DNA of 64,000 bases from JAIPDZ01 sp034522175 (GCA_034522175.1 JAXHLQ010000001.1:2852001-2916000), one strand, 5' to 3'; counted from the first letter of the stretch, positions 16,913 through 25,494 are shown. Notes: generated by a model from the letters alone, not told the origin. Numbers and translations: made by a program.

Positions 16913-17512
16913 TTAGATATTGATTACCTTATCCGCGAGTTGCATGGCGGTCACAATGTCCAGCATATTGGTGGTTTCACCGACCGCCTTTTTGTCAAGG
17001 AGATCAAAGTGCATCAGGCATGTTCCGCATACCAGTACACCGGTCCCTTCCTTTTCGATATCCTGTATCACCTTTAAAACATCCGACCCTTCAATGGTCA
17101 GCTTCACCCCGTTGTTCACGAACACCAACCGCCAAAGCTCCTCTCCCATCTCTTTGAGGGTGCTGAGGAAACTCAGCATCAATTTACGGCCCAAGACGTC
17201 ATCACCGAAACCCAGGCGGTCTGTGGCCACCATGACCATGATCCTCTTTTTTTCCGGTTCAGTCTCAGTCACCACCGGTTCCTGGGATGCCGGCACCCCT
17301 TCCCTGGTTCCGATTACCTCAAAATCAGAGTCCTTTTTCATCACCGAGACCTGAAAATGCTGGGAGGTCAAAAATCGGCTGACATTTTCTTTTGCGGCTT
17401 CATTGTCCACCGTCACATGGATCTCTTTTGAGTCCTCTGCCTCTATCAAATCCTTGGTCATCAGCACCGGGGCCGGGCAGGCCAGCCCTCGGCAATCGAG
17501 TTTGTTTCCCAT
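16913..17512 (-). CDS. yedF: YedF selenium-metabolism protein (TusA plus DsrE-like domains)
   Basis: This 199-residue fusion has residues 1-70 as a TusA/SirA domain with the CPxP motif (MGNKLDCRGLACPAPV, Cys12). A Glu/Pro linker follows, then residues 88-199 are a DsrE/F-like domain (VMVATDRLGFGDDVLGRKLM, LVFVNNGVKL, VLVCGTCLMHFDLLDK). This is the architecture of YedF, found almost only beside selD in selenium-using prokaryotes, as here 74 bases downstream of selD. Its exact step is unproven; handling of reduced selenium or sulfur as a persulfide/perselenide is the usual proposal. GGAGG lies five bases before the ATG. Confidence 0.92.
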   Translation of the reverse strand: MGNKLDCRGLACPAPVLMTKDLIEAEDSKEIHVTVDNEAAKENVSRFLTSQHFQVSVMKKDSDFEVIGTREGVPASQEPVVTETEPEKKRIMVMVATDRLGFGDDVLGRKLMLSFLSTLKEMGEELWRLVFVNNGVKLTIEGSDVLKVIQDIEKEGTGVLVCGTCLMHFDLLDKKAVGETTNMLDIVTAMQLADKVINI

Positions 17513-17586
17513 GTTTTCCTCCGCAATATGACACGCTTAGAATGCGACAATCGAGAAGGCCCTCCATTTCTAACATTAAAAAGCCC

Positions 17587-18636
17587 TCAGCACACCAGAA
17601 TTTTTTCCTCGGGCCCGGTGACCACGCCTCCAATCACCTGCGCCGTTTCAACGCCACTGTCCCTCAGCCGCTTTACCAGTTCCCCTGCACTGTCCGAAGC
17701 CACACTGATCAATAGCCCCCCGGATGTCTGAGGATCAAAGAGGACATCCTGCATCACGCGATCCACCGTCGGCATGAACCGGACCATGCATTCCCTGAAT
17801 TCCCTGTTCTTGTAGGCGCCCGCGGGCACCAGACCCATGCCGGCATAAGTCAAAACCTCCTCAATGAGGGGAATCCGCTCCGTGTGGATTTGAAGCCCTA
17901 AGCCGGAACCCAAAATCATCTCCGCGAGATGGCCCAGAAGACCGAACCCCGTGATGTCCGTGCAGGCGTGAACCGGAAAGTCAACCATAATTTCGGCTGC
18001 GGCGCGGTTGAGCCCGGCCATCAGTTGAGTGACGGCCGTCGTGATTTCCGGGGAGGCCAGTCCCCCCTTAATGGCGGTATTCACAATCCCCGTTCCCAGG
18101 GGTTTGGTGAGGATCAGCGCATCCCCTTCCTTGAGATCGCGATTCGTGAGTACGCGGGACGGGTGGACCAACCCGGCCACGGAAAGCCCATACTTCAGCT
18201 CCCTGTCCTCTACGCTGTGCCCACCCACCAGTACCACCTCCGCCTCTTTCATCTTATCCAGTCCCCCCTGTATGATCTGGCGAAGGATGGAGATATCCAT
18301 ATCTTTCAACGGAAATGCCACAAGATTCATGGCTGTCTTGGGAACCCCGCCCATGGCATAGACATCGCTCAGGGCATTGGCCGCGGCAATCTGTCCGAAC
18401 CAGTAGGGATCATCCACAATGGGCGTGAAGAAATCCACGGTCTGGATCAATGCAATGGATTCCGTAATCCGGTAGACGGCGGCATCGTCCGCGTGGTCCA
18501 GACCCACAATGAGATTCTCATCCGTAGGAAATTCAAGCCCGCAAAGTGCCCGATCCAGGTCCCCTGGAGGTAGTTTTGAGGCTCACCCTGAGCCTTCTAC
18601 AGTCTGCGTCAATCGAAGGGCCTTTTTTGGGTCCAT
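17587..18636 (-). CDS. selD: Selenide, water dikinase SelD, selenocysteine-containing
   Basis: SelD makes selenophosphate from selenide and ATP for Sec-tRNA and selenouridine synthesis. The gene reads from ATG 18636 (GGAG five bases upstream) through MDPKKALRLTQTVEGSG, then an in-frame TGA at 18585-18583 that takes the catalytic position as Sec18. It continues with ASKLPPGDLDRALCGLEFPT and the normal body: GLDHADDAAVYRI, DFFTPIVDDPYWFGQIAAAN, ALSDVYAMGG, TDITGFGLLGH and DPQTSGGLL. The total is 349 codons, the usual SelD length. A stop-to-stop gene caller would wrongly start at GTG 18507 and drop the active site. It lies upstream of yedF on the same strand. Confidence 0.93.
18554..18568 (-). 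promoter_or_regulatory. Candidate bacterial SECIS hairpin in selD mRNA
   Basis: Just after the Sec codon the mRNA can fold TCCAGG-GGA-CCTGGA (6-bp stem, GGA loop). The first loop G lies about 20 bases after the UGA, inside the spacing expected for a bacterial SECIS read by SelB. The hairpin is directly visible; its role is inferred. Confidence 0.55.
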
Positions 18637-18660
18637 ATTCACTCCAAATCAGTTCCATTT

Positions 18661-20026
18661 AGTAACATCTCAATATTTAGGGGCAGAAAAGCGCCATGGA
18701 AAACAGTTTCCCCGATTTATTGAGAAGATACTCCATTTATTTAAGTGGTTAAATTTAATAAAATAAATGCAGCCAATATGTTTTGCAAGCTGGAAATTCC
18801 GATGGATTCCCTCATTTCGTTCACCAAATCCGATACATCACACCGTTGCCATTTAGCGGCCGTTCTGATAAACATGTACCCGGCTCCGTAAGATTTTTGC
18901 GGGCGCCATGTGAAAACATATTTTTGGATAGGGAGTGTATAAAAATGACGGACGCGGTTACACTCGACCATGGAAGCGGGGGTGAGGCCTCTCGCGAACT
19001 CATCGATGATATCTTTCTGAAGTATTTACGCAACCGCTACCTGGAACGTCTGGATGACAGTGCGGTGGTAGACATCTCGGGACAGCGTCTCGCTATGACC
19101 ACGGATTCTTATGTGGTCGATCCCATATTTTTTTCCGGTGGCAATATCGGAAGTCTCGCGGTCCATGGCACCGTGAATGATCTGACGATGCAGGGCGCAC
19201 ACCCGCTCTACCTCACCCTCGGTCTCATACTTGAGGAGGGGTTCTCCATGGAAGCACTCACAAAGATTGTTGAATCCGTGGGCCATGCCGCCGAAGAAGC
19301 CGGGGTAAAGATTGTTGCCGGAGACACAAAGGTGGTGCCCAAAGGGAATATGGACAAAATCTTCATTAACACGGCGGGCATTGGGACCCTATCACCGGGA
19401 ATTGATGTCAGCAGCCAAAATGCTCAACCCGGAGATCAGGTCCTCATTAATGGGAGCATCGGTGACCACGGCCTGACCATTTTGACGCAGCGTGAGGGGC
19501 TGGAATTCAAAACCGAACTCACCAGCGACAGCGCACCGCTCAATTCGCTGGTTTCCATGATATTAACCCGTCATAAAGGGATTCACGTGTTGCGGGATCC
19601 CACGCGGGGCGGCGTTGCCACGGCGCTGAATGAAATTGCGGCCCAGTCCGGGGTGGGGATTACCCTCTTTGAAGAACGGCTCCCCATTTCAAATGCGGTC
19701 AGGGCGGCTTCCGAGGTTCTCGGCCTCGATCCCCTCTATGTGGCCAATGAGGGAAAATGTCTAATTATCGCCGGGCCAGGGGATGCCGATGCGGTGCTGC
19801 AGGTCATGAAGTCACACCGGTACGGGAAAGGCGCCAGGATTATCGGCGAGGTGTCTGATGCGAATCCGGGACGAGCCCTTTTAAAGACTCGCGTGGGCGG
19901 GACTCGAATCCTATCCATGCTCACCGGGGAACAGCTCCCGAGGATCTGTTAAGTCACACAGCTGATCCCGCATTTCGCCGAAAGCCGGAATCCAGGGAGA
20001 TTGCCCCTAAATATTGAGATGTTACT
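18661..20026. repeat. Perfect 24-bp inverted repeats bracketing hypE
   Basis: Positions 18661-18684 and 20003-20026 are perfect reverse complements (AGTAACATCTC...TTAGGGGC on the left). The left arm lies 25 bases upstream of selD's ATG and the right arm 51 bases beyond hypE's stop. The unit is 1366 bases and contains hypE as its only clear gene. Outside the arms both flanks have TTT, which could be a 3-bp target duplication or chance. The 260 bases between the left arm and hypE (18685-18944) hold no gene I recognise. Confidence 0.75.
18945..19952 (+). CDS. hypE: Hydrogenase maturation factor HypE
   Basis: This 335-residue protein of the PurM/SelD-like ATP-binding fold begins VTLDHGSGGEASRELIDDIF and carries MTTDSYVVDPIFFSGGNIGS, LAVHGTVNDLTMQGAHPLYL and DPTRGGVATALNEIA. 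It ends in the diagnostic C-terminal PRIC, whose Cys is carbamoylated by HypF and dehydrated to the thiocyanate that supplies CN- to the [NiFe] site. ATG 18945 follows GGGAG. It stands alone: no hypA, B, C, D, F or hydrogenase genes are in the window. It is divergent from selD and lies between 24-bp inverted repeats. Confidence 0.93.
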   Translation: MTDAVTLDHGSGGEASRELIDDIFLKYLRNRYLERLDDSAVVDISGQRLAMTTDSYVVDPIFFSGGNIGSLAVHGTVNDLTMQGAHPLYLTLGLILEEGFSMEALTKIVESVGHAAEEAGVKIVAGDTKVVPKGNMDKIFINTAGIGTLSPGIDVSSQNAQPGDQVLINGSIGDHGLTILTQREGLEFKTELTSDSAPLNSLVSMILTRHKGIHVLRDPTRGGVATALNEIAAQSGVGITLFEERLPISNAVRAASEVLGLDPLYVANEGKCLIIAGPGDADAVLQVMKSHRYGKGARIIGEVSDANPGRALLKTRVGGTRILSMLTGEQLPRIC

Positions 20027-20077
20027 TTTCGGGTTTCAGGCTTCGGGATCTTCAATCAAGAATCGCCGATCCTACAG

Positions 20078-20647
20078 CTACATCTCCCAACCCAGCTTGA
20101 AAATATACGCTTCATCGTATTGTTTTTTGCCGTCAGCAGGGAGGTTTACAAAGTCATAGTTGTATTGAAACGATGTGAACAGGCCGTATTTTAAAGGGAA
20201 TCTTAAGCCCGTCTGCGTCCGGATCTGCCAGTTTTCACCATCGCGCACATCAACGATTCCGTCATTGTGATGGAATCCCTGTGGAATGTCCTGGAAGATC
20301 CAAATATCGAAGTCCAAATTCCAATACGCCGCCACATAGCGGCGGTAATCTATGTTGTCGAAATTCCGCATCGGCTTGGTATAGCGTTCATATACGTAAT
20401 TGGGGCCCAAGGAGATGGACAGATTTTTCTGCTCGGATTTCCAGATTTGATACCCCACGCCACCACCGGCATTGCATTGAAAAGTCAGGGCCTTTAATTT
20501 GTCTCCGGCGACCAGAGCGTTTCCGAAAAGAAACCATTTCTCGCTGATATAGCGGTTTGTGAATCCAGGTACATCATCCACCAATTTTGGCACTTTCCCG
20601 CTATTGCTGTCAATGAGAACAAAAACCGTGCAAAAGCATCCGCGCAC
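20078..20647 (-). CDS. DUF481-like outer-membrane protein, N-terminally truncated
   Basis: The 189 codons match the C-terminal part of DUF481 beta-barrels: TNRYISEKWFLFGNALV, GGGVGYQIWKSEQKNLSISL, FDIWIFQDIPQGFHHND, IRTQTGLRFPLKYGLFTSFQ and the final strand YIFKLGWEM. Full-length members are usually about 250-350 residues and start with a signal peptide. Here the first 25 residues (MRGCFCTVFVLIDSNSG) are not a signal peptide and the N-terminal third is missing, so this is probably a 5'-deleted gene. It lies 50 bases beyond the right-hand 24-bp repeat, so insertion of that unit or a rearrangement could have removed the neighbourhood. Expression and export are doubtful. Confidence 0.65.
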   Translation of the reverse strand: MRGCFCTVFVLIDSNSGKVPKLVDDVPGFTNRYISEKWFLFGNALVAGDKLKALTFQCNAGGGVGYQIWKSEQKNLSISLGPNYVYERYTKPMRNFDNIDYRRYVAAYWNLDFDIWIFQDIPQGFHHNDGIVDVRDGENWQIRTQTGLRFPLKYGLFTSFQYNYDFVNLPADGKKQYDEAYIFKLGWEM

Positions 20648-20720
20648 CCACAGACGGGGCTGGAATTCTTCACTTCATTGTGATATAGGCTTCTTAGATT
20701 CTGGGAAGGGACTCGGACGT

Positions 20721-22856
20721 ATGAAATTAACGAAAAGGAAGCATATACTAAGAAATCCATGGGTGGCCATGGTTGTCTTGGCGGTCGTTACGCTGATTAT
20801 TTACAGTAATATATATCATTCCCCTTTTGTCTTCGATGCCGCCACTCAGATTGAAGATAATACAAAACTAAGAGACATAAATCAATTCTTCTCGCTGGAT
20901 CAATTGCTGGCGCCCAGACCGGTTGTTGAATTTACATTTGCCCTCAATTACAGATTTGGGGAACTTCGTGTTTTCGGTTACCACCTGATAAATGTCCTTA
21001 TTCATATCACAAACGCGTGTCTCGTTTATTTTCTGGCACTTACTGTTTTTGGGAGACTAATCCCAAGTGGCGAACGTTTTGATCTGGATACTTACAAGCC
21101 TTTAATGGCGCTGTTCGCGGCATTGATTTTTGTTGTTCATCCCATCCAGACACAGTCCGTCACTTACACGGTGCAGCGATATACCTCGATGGCTGCCCTT
21201 TTCTACTTCCTGTCAATACTCAGTTATGTGAAAGGAAGGCGCTGCTTCAGGAAACAGCGATCACCGTCCGAAAGGCGTGAGGAAGTACACCGGTCCAATC
21301 AGCCAAATGATGTTTCAAAGATAAAAAAACCCAAAAAGAAGCTTTCAGAGGAAACTGAGCCGATTGAAAAGAAGAGCGGAAGAGATCATTCTGCTTCAGC
21401 ATTCAGGTTGTCCTGTGCCGGTTGGTTTGGTCTTACCTTCTTTTTTGGTGTAATGGCGTTTTTCTGCAAGCAAAATGCTGCGAGCCTGCCCGTCGTCATT
21501 TTATTGACTGAATACATGCTCTTTGACAGAACTTGGAAGGGGTGGAAAAAGAAGATATTATGGTTTATTCCCGTCTTTTTCCCGATGGTGCTTTTCATTC
21601 TGTATGTTTCCGGATTTTTTAAAGGTGGGTTTGATTTCGGCAGGCTGTTGGAGGATGTGTCCGCACTCAGTAGAGAAACGGCAGACGTTACAAGGTGGCA
21701 GTATATGTGTACCCAGTTTAATGTGATTTGCATTTACATACGCCTGTTATTTCTCCCCTTTGGACAGAATTTGGATTATATGTATCCTTTCAAGGAAGGA
21801 TTTTTCGATGGGTTGACGCCCCTGGCTTTCCTTTTTCTAATCGGTATAATCGCCATCGGGTTTTGGAATATCAAGAAGCGCCCCGTGGTCAGCTTCGGGA
21901 TATTTTGGTTTTTTATTACCCTCTCCGTGGAATCGAGCATTATTCCTATAAGTGATGCGCTTTTTGAACACCGACTTTACCTCCCAATGTTTGGATTCAG
22001 CCTTGTTGTGAGCTACCTCGTTTTCCATATTCTTTCCGGAAAGGGATGGGTGACGGCTGTAGTCTGCGCTGCCATTGTCGGGTGTCTGGGAACGGCTGCG
22101 TATTTGAGGAACAGGATTTGGCAGGACCCTGAATTGCTATGGCGAGATGTGGTGGAAAAAAGCCCTCATAACCACAGAGGCTACAATAATCTGGGATCTG
22201 CACTGAATGCCAAGGGAAAAATCCGGGAGGCTATCGATCAATACACCAGGGCACTATCACTCAAACCGGGCTTTGCGCTTGCACATAATAATTTGGGCAG
22301 TGCTCTGCTGCGTCAAGGAGATCCAGATGGGGCCATCTCGCATCTTTCCGAGGCGGTGCGAATCAGACCCATGCTTGTGGCAGCGCACAATAACTTGGGT
22401 GTGGCCTTGGCTATTAAAGGGGAATTCAAGAAGGCGAGGGGTCATTTTTTGCAGGCATTGCGGATCGTGCCAGATTTTGCTCAGGCATATAACGGTCTGG
22501 GCAATGCATTGGCCGGCCAAGGAAAGATGAATGAGGCGATCAAACAATGGCGTAAGGCACTCGAGGTACAGCCGGATTACGCGAAACCACACTATAATTT
22601 AGGGTCTGTTTTGATGGAACAAGGAAACTTGAGTGAAGCTTTAGACCATTTTTCTCAGGCCGTTCGGATAAAGCCTGACTATGCAGAGGCACACGGTCGC
22701 CTTGGCATTATTTTGATGCGTCGAGGGGATTACAATGGCGCCCTGAAGCACTTTTCAATGGCACTCAAGATGAAACCAGGGCTTCGAGAAGCCCGTCAGG
22801 GAATGAATGATACGATGAGGCTGATGAGAAAATCCAGAGGGATTTTAACTCATTGA
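20721..22856 (+). CDS. Polytopic membrane protein with C-terminal TPR repeats (TMTC/O-mannosyltransferase-like)
   Basis: This is a 711-residue protein. Residues 1-480 contain about ten hydrophobic segments with a periplasmic first loop (YSNIYHSPFVFDAATQIEDN) and the pattern PRPVVEFTFALNYRFGELRV FGYHLINVLIH, as in TMTC/PMT-like GT-C glycosyltransferases. A basic, low-complexity insert follows the fourth helix. Residues 490-711 hold six tetratricopeptide repeats (for example HNNLGSALLRQGDPDGAISH). Such proteins are thought to transfer sugars from lipid donors to exported proteins. ATG 20721 is chosen because the frame upstream (open to 20559) lies over the divergent gene. The insert and TPRs are intact. 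Confidence 0.75.
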   Translation: MKLTKRKHILRNPWVAMVVLAVVTLIIYSNIYHSPFVFDAATQIEDNTKLRDINQFFSLDQLLAPRPVVEFTFALNYRFGELRVFGYHLINVLIHITNACLVYFLALTVFGRLIPSGERFDLDTYKPLMALFAALIFVVHPIQTQSVTYTVQRYTSMAALFYFLSILSYVKGRRCFRKQRSPSERREEVHRSNQPNDVSKIKKPKKKLSEETEPIEKKSGRDHSASAFRLSCAGWFGLTFFFGVMAFFCKQNAASLPVVILLTEYMLFDRTWKGWKKKILWFIPVFFPMVLFILYVSGFFKGGFDFGRLLEDVSALSRETADVTRWQYMCTQFNVICIYIRLLFLPFGQNLDYMYPFKEGFFDGLTPLAFLFLIGIIAIGFWNIKKRPVVSFGIFWFFITLSVESSIIPISDALFEHRLYLPMFGFSLVVSYLVFHILSGKGWVTAVVCAAIVGCLGTAAYLRNRIWQDPELLWRDVVEKSPHNHRGYNNLGSALNAKGKIREAIDQYTRALSLKPGFALAHNNLGSALLRQGDPDGAISHLSEAVRIRPMLVAAHNNLGVALAIKGEFKKARGHFLQALRIVPDFAQAYNGLGNALAGQGKMNEAIKQWRKALEVQPDYAKPHYNLGSVLMEQGNLSEALDHFSQAVRIKPDYAEAHGRLGIILMRRGDYNGALKHFSMALKMKPGLREARQGMNDTMRLMRKSRGILTH

Positions 22857-22927
22857 GAAAAGCCTTAATCACGGATTTTCGAAATCCTTCTTGATCCACA
22901 GGGCGGTTTGGCGTAGGATCTCAAAAC

Positions 22928-23683
22928 ATGGAAGAATACAAAAAGCGTTTGGCTCTCATATTGGCTGAGACAGGGGCGATTTTTTTTGACGATAACCTGA
23001 TCCTAAAGGATGGACGTCCTACGCCCTATTTTGTCAATATGGCCATGTTTCGAACGGGCCGTCTCTCCATCGCTTTGGGATCATTTTTTGCCGGTATGAT
23101 GATTTCAGAGGATTTGGTCAAAGACGCGGATATCATTTTGGGTCCATCCTACAAAGGGAGCGCCATCGCCCTATCAACGGCCATCGCTTTATGGCAAGAA
23201 CACCGTGCGGATTTGGCCTTTGAATATGATCGAAAGGAGGCAAAAACCCACGGAGAGGCGAGCAGAGAAAAGGGACTGTTTGTCAATCAGTCCCTTTTCG
23301 ATGGTTGTCGCATATTCGTGGTAGACGATGTGGCCACCTCCATGGGCACCAAGTATGAACTGCTGGGAAAACTCGAAAACCAAATGCGGTTGAAGGGTAT
23401 GGCTTATCGTGTAATGGGGATCGGCATCGGTGTAGACCGGGAACAGACCACTGCTGTATATGACCAAAAAGGTAAGGTTATTCCCGGACAAAAGGGTGAA
23501 AATGCAATTCAGGGATTTGTCAAAAATAGCGGTGTTAGGGTCTATTCTGTGGCGGGGATCAGAGAGGTGGTGGAGTTCTTGTTCGAGGAAAAGATCCCTG
23601 TCATGATCAGGGGGAGCCACGTGCCTATGGGTTCAAAAACAAAGCAGGCTTTTGATCACTACCTGGAAACCTACGGTATTTGA
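22928..23683 (+). CDS. pyrE: Orotate phosphoribosyltransferase
   Basis: This 251-residue type I phosphoribosyltransferase makes OMP from orotate and PRPP in pyrimidine synthesis. It has LILKDGRPTPYFVNMAMFRT, the loop GPSYKGSAIALSTAIAL, AFEYDRKEAKTHGEASREKG (catalytic loop) and the PRPP motif IFVVDDVATSMGTKYE. It is about 40 residues longer than E. coli PyrE because of an insert near residues 170-200 (VDREQTTAVYDQKGKVIPGQ), a feature of one long subfamily. The NUDIX gene follows 33 bases later. Confidence 0.88.
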   Translation: MEEYKKRLALILAETGAIFFDDNLILKDGRPTPYFVNMAMFRTGRLSIALGSFFAGMMISEDLVKDADIILGPSYKGSAIALSTAIALWQEHRADLAFEYDRKEAKTHGEASREKGLFVNQSLFDGCRIFVVDDVATSMGTKYELLGKLENQMRLKGMAYRVMGIGIGVDREQTTAVYDQKGKVIPGQKGENAIQGFVKNSGVRVYSVAGIREVVEFLFEEKIPVMIRGSHVPMGSKTKQAFDHYLETYGI

Positions 23684-23716
23684 GAATAGATATGGCAGAG
23701 AGAAGAAGAAGGCATA

Positions 23717-24327
23717 ATGGCAGATCGGGGATGCATGTCCGAGGTCATAAGGGACATTTTGGCCGTTAGGACTCGAAATCGTATCAATAACAAAAGAGGC
23801 GCCTATAGACATGCGGGGGTGCTGGTTCCGCTCTTAAACGAGGGTGAGGATTGCAAGGTTCTGTTTACCGAAAGAACCCACAAAGTGGAGCATCACAAGG
23901 GCCAGATATCGTTTCCAGGTGGGGGTGTAGACGATAGGGATCCCTCTATTGAAGCGACGGCTATTCGAGAGGCCCAAGAGGAGATTCGGGTGCCGCCCAA
24001 GATGTGGAAATATTGGGCCGACTCGACGATACATTGACGCTGGTCTCCAATTATGTGATTCACCCATTTGTGGCGATGATTCGGTCGGAAAATGGGTTTA
24101 CGTTAAATCGGGATGAAGTGGCCAGGATTATATACGTACCTCTGTGGGTCTTCCTTTGTGCAAATGGTGAGGACAGGACCCACTGGATTGAGTATGAGGG
24201 GAGAAGTTATCGAACAACGGCCTACGAACATGAAGACCATTTGATCTGGGGGGCTACCGGCAGGATAATGGAAAATTTTGGAAAAATCCTAATGCAGAAT
24301 TTGTCCTTGCATCCGGGTAAAAAATAG
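23717..24327 (+). CDS. NUDIX hydrolase, CoA-pyrophosphatase type (frameshifted)
   Basis: Repaired length is 203 residues. The N-terminal part has AGVLVPLLNEGEDCKVLFTE, RTHKVEHHKGQISFPGGGVD and the NUDIX box ending EATAIREAQEEIRV. The KGQISFPGG motif is typical of CoA pyrophosphatases (NudL/Nudt7). The frame breaks at AA 23999-24000; one more A gives PPKDVEILGRLDDTLTLVSNYVIHPFVAMI and runs on to 24327. It probably hydrolyses CoA or other nucleotide diphosphates. It is downstream of pyrE and just before a tRNA gene. Confidence 0.75.
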
Positions 24328-24343
24328 GCTATATCTGAATAGT

Positions 24344-24420
24344 CGGGACGTGGCTCAGACTGGTAGAGCACCGCGTTCGGGACGCGGGGGTCGCTGGTTC
24401 AAATCCAGTCGTCCCGACCA
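24344..24420 (+). tRNA. tRNA-Pro (anticodon CGG)
   Basis: A full cloverleaf of 77 bases. The acceptor stem is CGGGACG/CGTCCCG, the D-arm GCTC...GAGC, and the anticodon stem CCGCG/CGCGG with loop TTCGGGA (anticodon CGG). The variable loop and T-arm GCTGG-TTCAAAT-CCAGT follow, then discriminator A with encoded CCA. The C1:G72 pair is characteristic of bacterial tRNA-Pro. No integrase or att duplication was seen next to it. Confidence 0.95.
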
Positions 24421-24472
24421 CCCTTTCAAAGACCCCGACTCATTCGGTGAATGCTGTCACCAATCATGAAGG

Positions 24473-24676
24473 TTAAATCTTCCCCTCCTGCACAAGCCGG
24501 GCAAAATGCTCAAAAGAGCGATCAAAGGTGGCCTCAGCGTTTTCCGGAAAACAGCAGCCGGGCAACTGTTTCATTTTGAGATGATATGAGAGACACTCAC
24601 AGCAGATCCCTTTTCTGGGACAAGGGTCATACGTACAATTGCATCTTTCCAGGTTTTGTGGTTTGTTACATTCCAT
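24473..24676 (-). CDS. DUF6485 family small Cys-rich protein
   Basis: This 67-residue protein has a Cys cluster, CNKPQNLERCNCTYDPCPRK followed by GICCECLSYHLK and LPGCCFP, then a helix FDRSFEHFARLVQEG. The pattern matches the small DUF6485 proteins of anaerobic bacteria, which probably bind zinc or an iron-sulfur cluster. Function is unknown. A purine-rich ribosome site (GGAGGAG-like) precedes the ATG. It is divergent from the winged-helix regulator across the 35-bp palindrome. Confidence 0.8.
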   Translation of the reverse strand: MECNKPQNLERCNCTYDPCPRKGICCECLSYHLKMKQLPGCCFPENAEATFDRSFEHFARLVQEGKI

Positions 24677-24795
24677 TTCAGGTTTCTCCTCCTACTCAAA
24701 TATATCCGAGTTAAACTTGGGATGTCCGCATTTTGGGATTTGGCCGTTTGTGATGATGCCGTATATCAAATGGACAGAAATGAGTCAAATTATGC

Positions 24796-24830
24796 TTGAC
24801 AAAATGTTCATTTTATGAACATTTTGTCAA
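24796..24830. promoter_or_regulatory. Perfect 35-bp palindrome upstream of the winged-helix regulator
   Basis: TTGACAAAATGTTCA (24796-24810), TTTTA, and its exact reverse complement (24816-24830) form 15-bp arms around a five-base spacer. A consensus -35 TTGACA starts at each outer end, one per strand. It lies 50 bases before ATG 24880 and between two divergent genes, so an operator for autoregulation of the regulator is the simplest reading. As RNA it would form a long AU-rich hairpin, but no T-run follows, so it is not a standard terminator. Confidence 0.7.
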
Positions 24831-24879
24831 CGTGAATCGTCAATGCCAGCCAGATAGAATGTGCCGAGATGGGTGATCT

Positions 24880-25458
24880 ATGGACAGAAAAGATATCCAT
24901 ATGCTTCGGTTAATGGGTGAAATTGACCGAGATGGCAGCCCAAGCCAGAGGGAACTCGCCAGGCGGTTAAACCTCTCCCTGGGATTGATCAACACCTTTT
25001 GTAAGCGGTTGGTCAGTAAAGGGTATTTTAAGGTCAAAACCATGCCTAAAAACCGGGTCAAATATTTCCTAACACCCGAAGGGCTGGCCAGAAAGAGCCG
25101 ATTAACTGTTGAATATCTGCGTTATTCGGGGAAGTTTTATAAAGAGGTGAAAGAGCTTCTGATAAGTAAGTTTGCCCAAATGGAATTCAGGCATGTAAAA
25201 TTGCTCCTCTTTTTCGGCGCGGGCGAAGTGGCCGATTTGGCCTACCTTTATCTGCAACTTACGGGTATACGATTGGTGGACATAGTCGATGAGACCTGTA
25301 TCGGAGACCATTTTTTCCATTTGTGCATAAAAGGCCCTGAACGTTTGAAGCGGGACGATTGGGACGCGATACTGCTGACCCGCCTCGATAATGCGGATAG
25401 CGATGCAGAATTTCTTATCCAAAATGGGGTTTCCCCTGACCGGATAGAGGCTATTTAA
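24880..25458 (+). CDS. Winged-helix regulator with C-terminal Rossmann-like domain (EPS-associated)
   Basis: This is a 192-residue protein. Residues 1-75 form a MarR-like winged helix (SPSQRELARRLNLSLGLINT as helix-turn-helix, then KVKTMPKNRVKYFLTPEGLA as wing), as in EPS-locus MarR-type regulators. After a helical linker, residues 105-192 resemble a nucleotide-binding fold (VKLLLFFGAGEVADLAYLYL...LVDIVDETCIGDHFF), suggesting it senses a nucleotide or sugar nucleotide. The gene is the first of a plus-strand block with a NusG-like antiterminator and sugar-nucleotide epimerase, fitting control of polysaccharide genes. The palindrome upstream is a likely operator. Confidence 0.8.
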   Translation: MDRKDIHMLRLMGEIDRDGSPSQRELARRLNLSLGLINTFCKRLVSKGYFKVKTMPKNRVKYFLTPEGLARKSRLTVEYLRYSGKFYKEVKELLISKFAQMEFRHVKLLLFFGAGEVADLAYLYLQLTGIRLVDIVDETCIGDHFFHLCIKGPERLKRDDWDAILLTRLDNADSDAEFLIQNGVSPDRIEAI

Positions 25459-25494
25459 CGCCTTATCTCAAAGCGACCGTAATGGTAATATCCC

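Noticed and set aside
17587..18507. selD as a truncated pseudogene
   Set aside because: The apparent stop is at the known Sec position, with an intact upstream start and a downstream hairpin; readthrough gives a full-length enzyme.
24344..24420. tRNA-Pro as an integration site
   Set aside because: No integrase gene and no duplicated tRNA 3' end were seen on either side.
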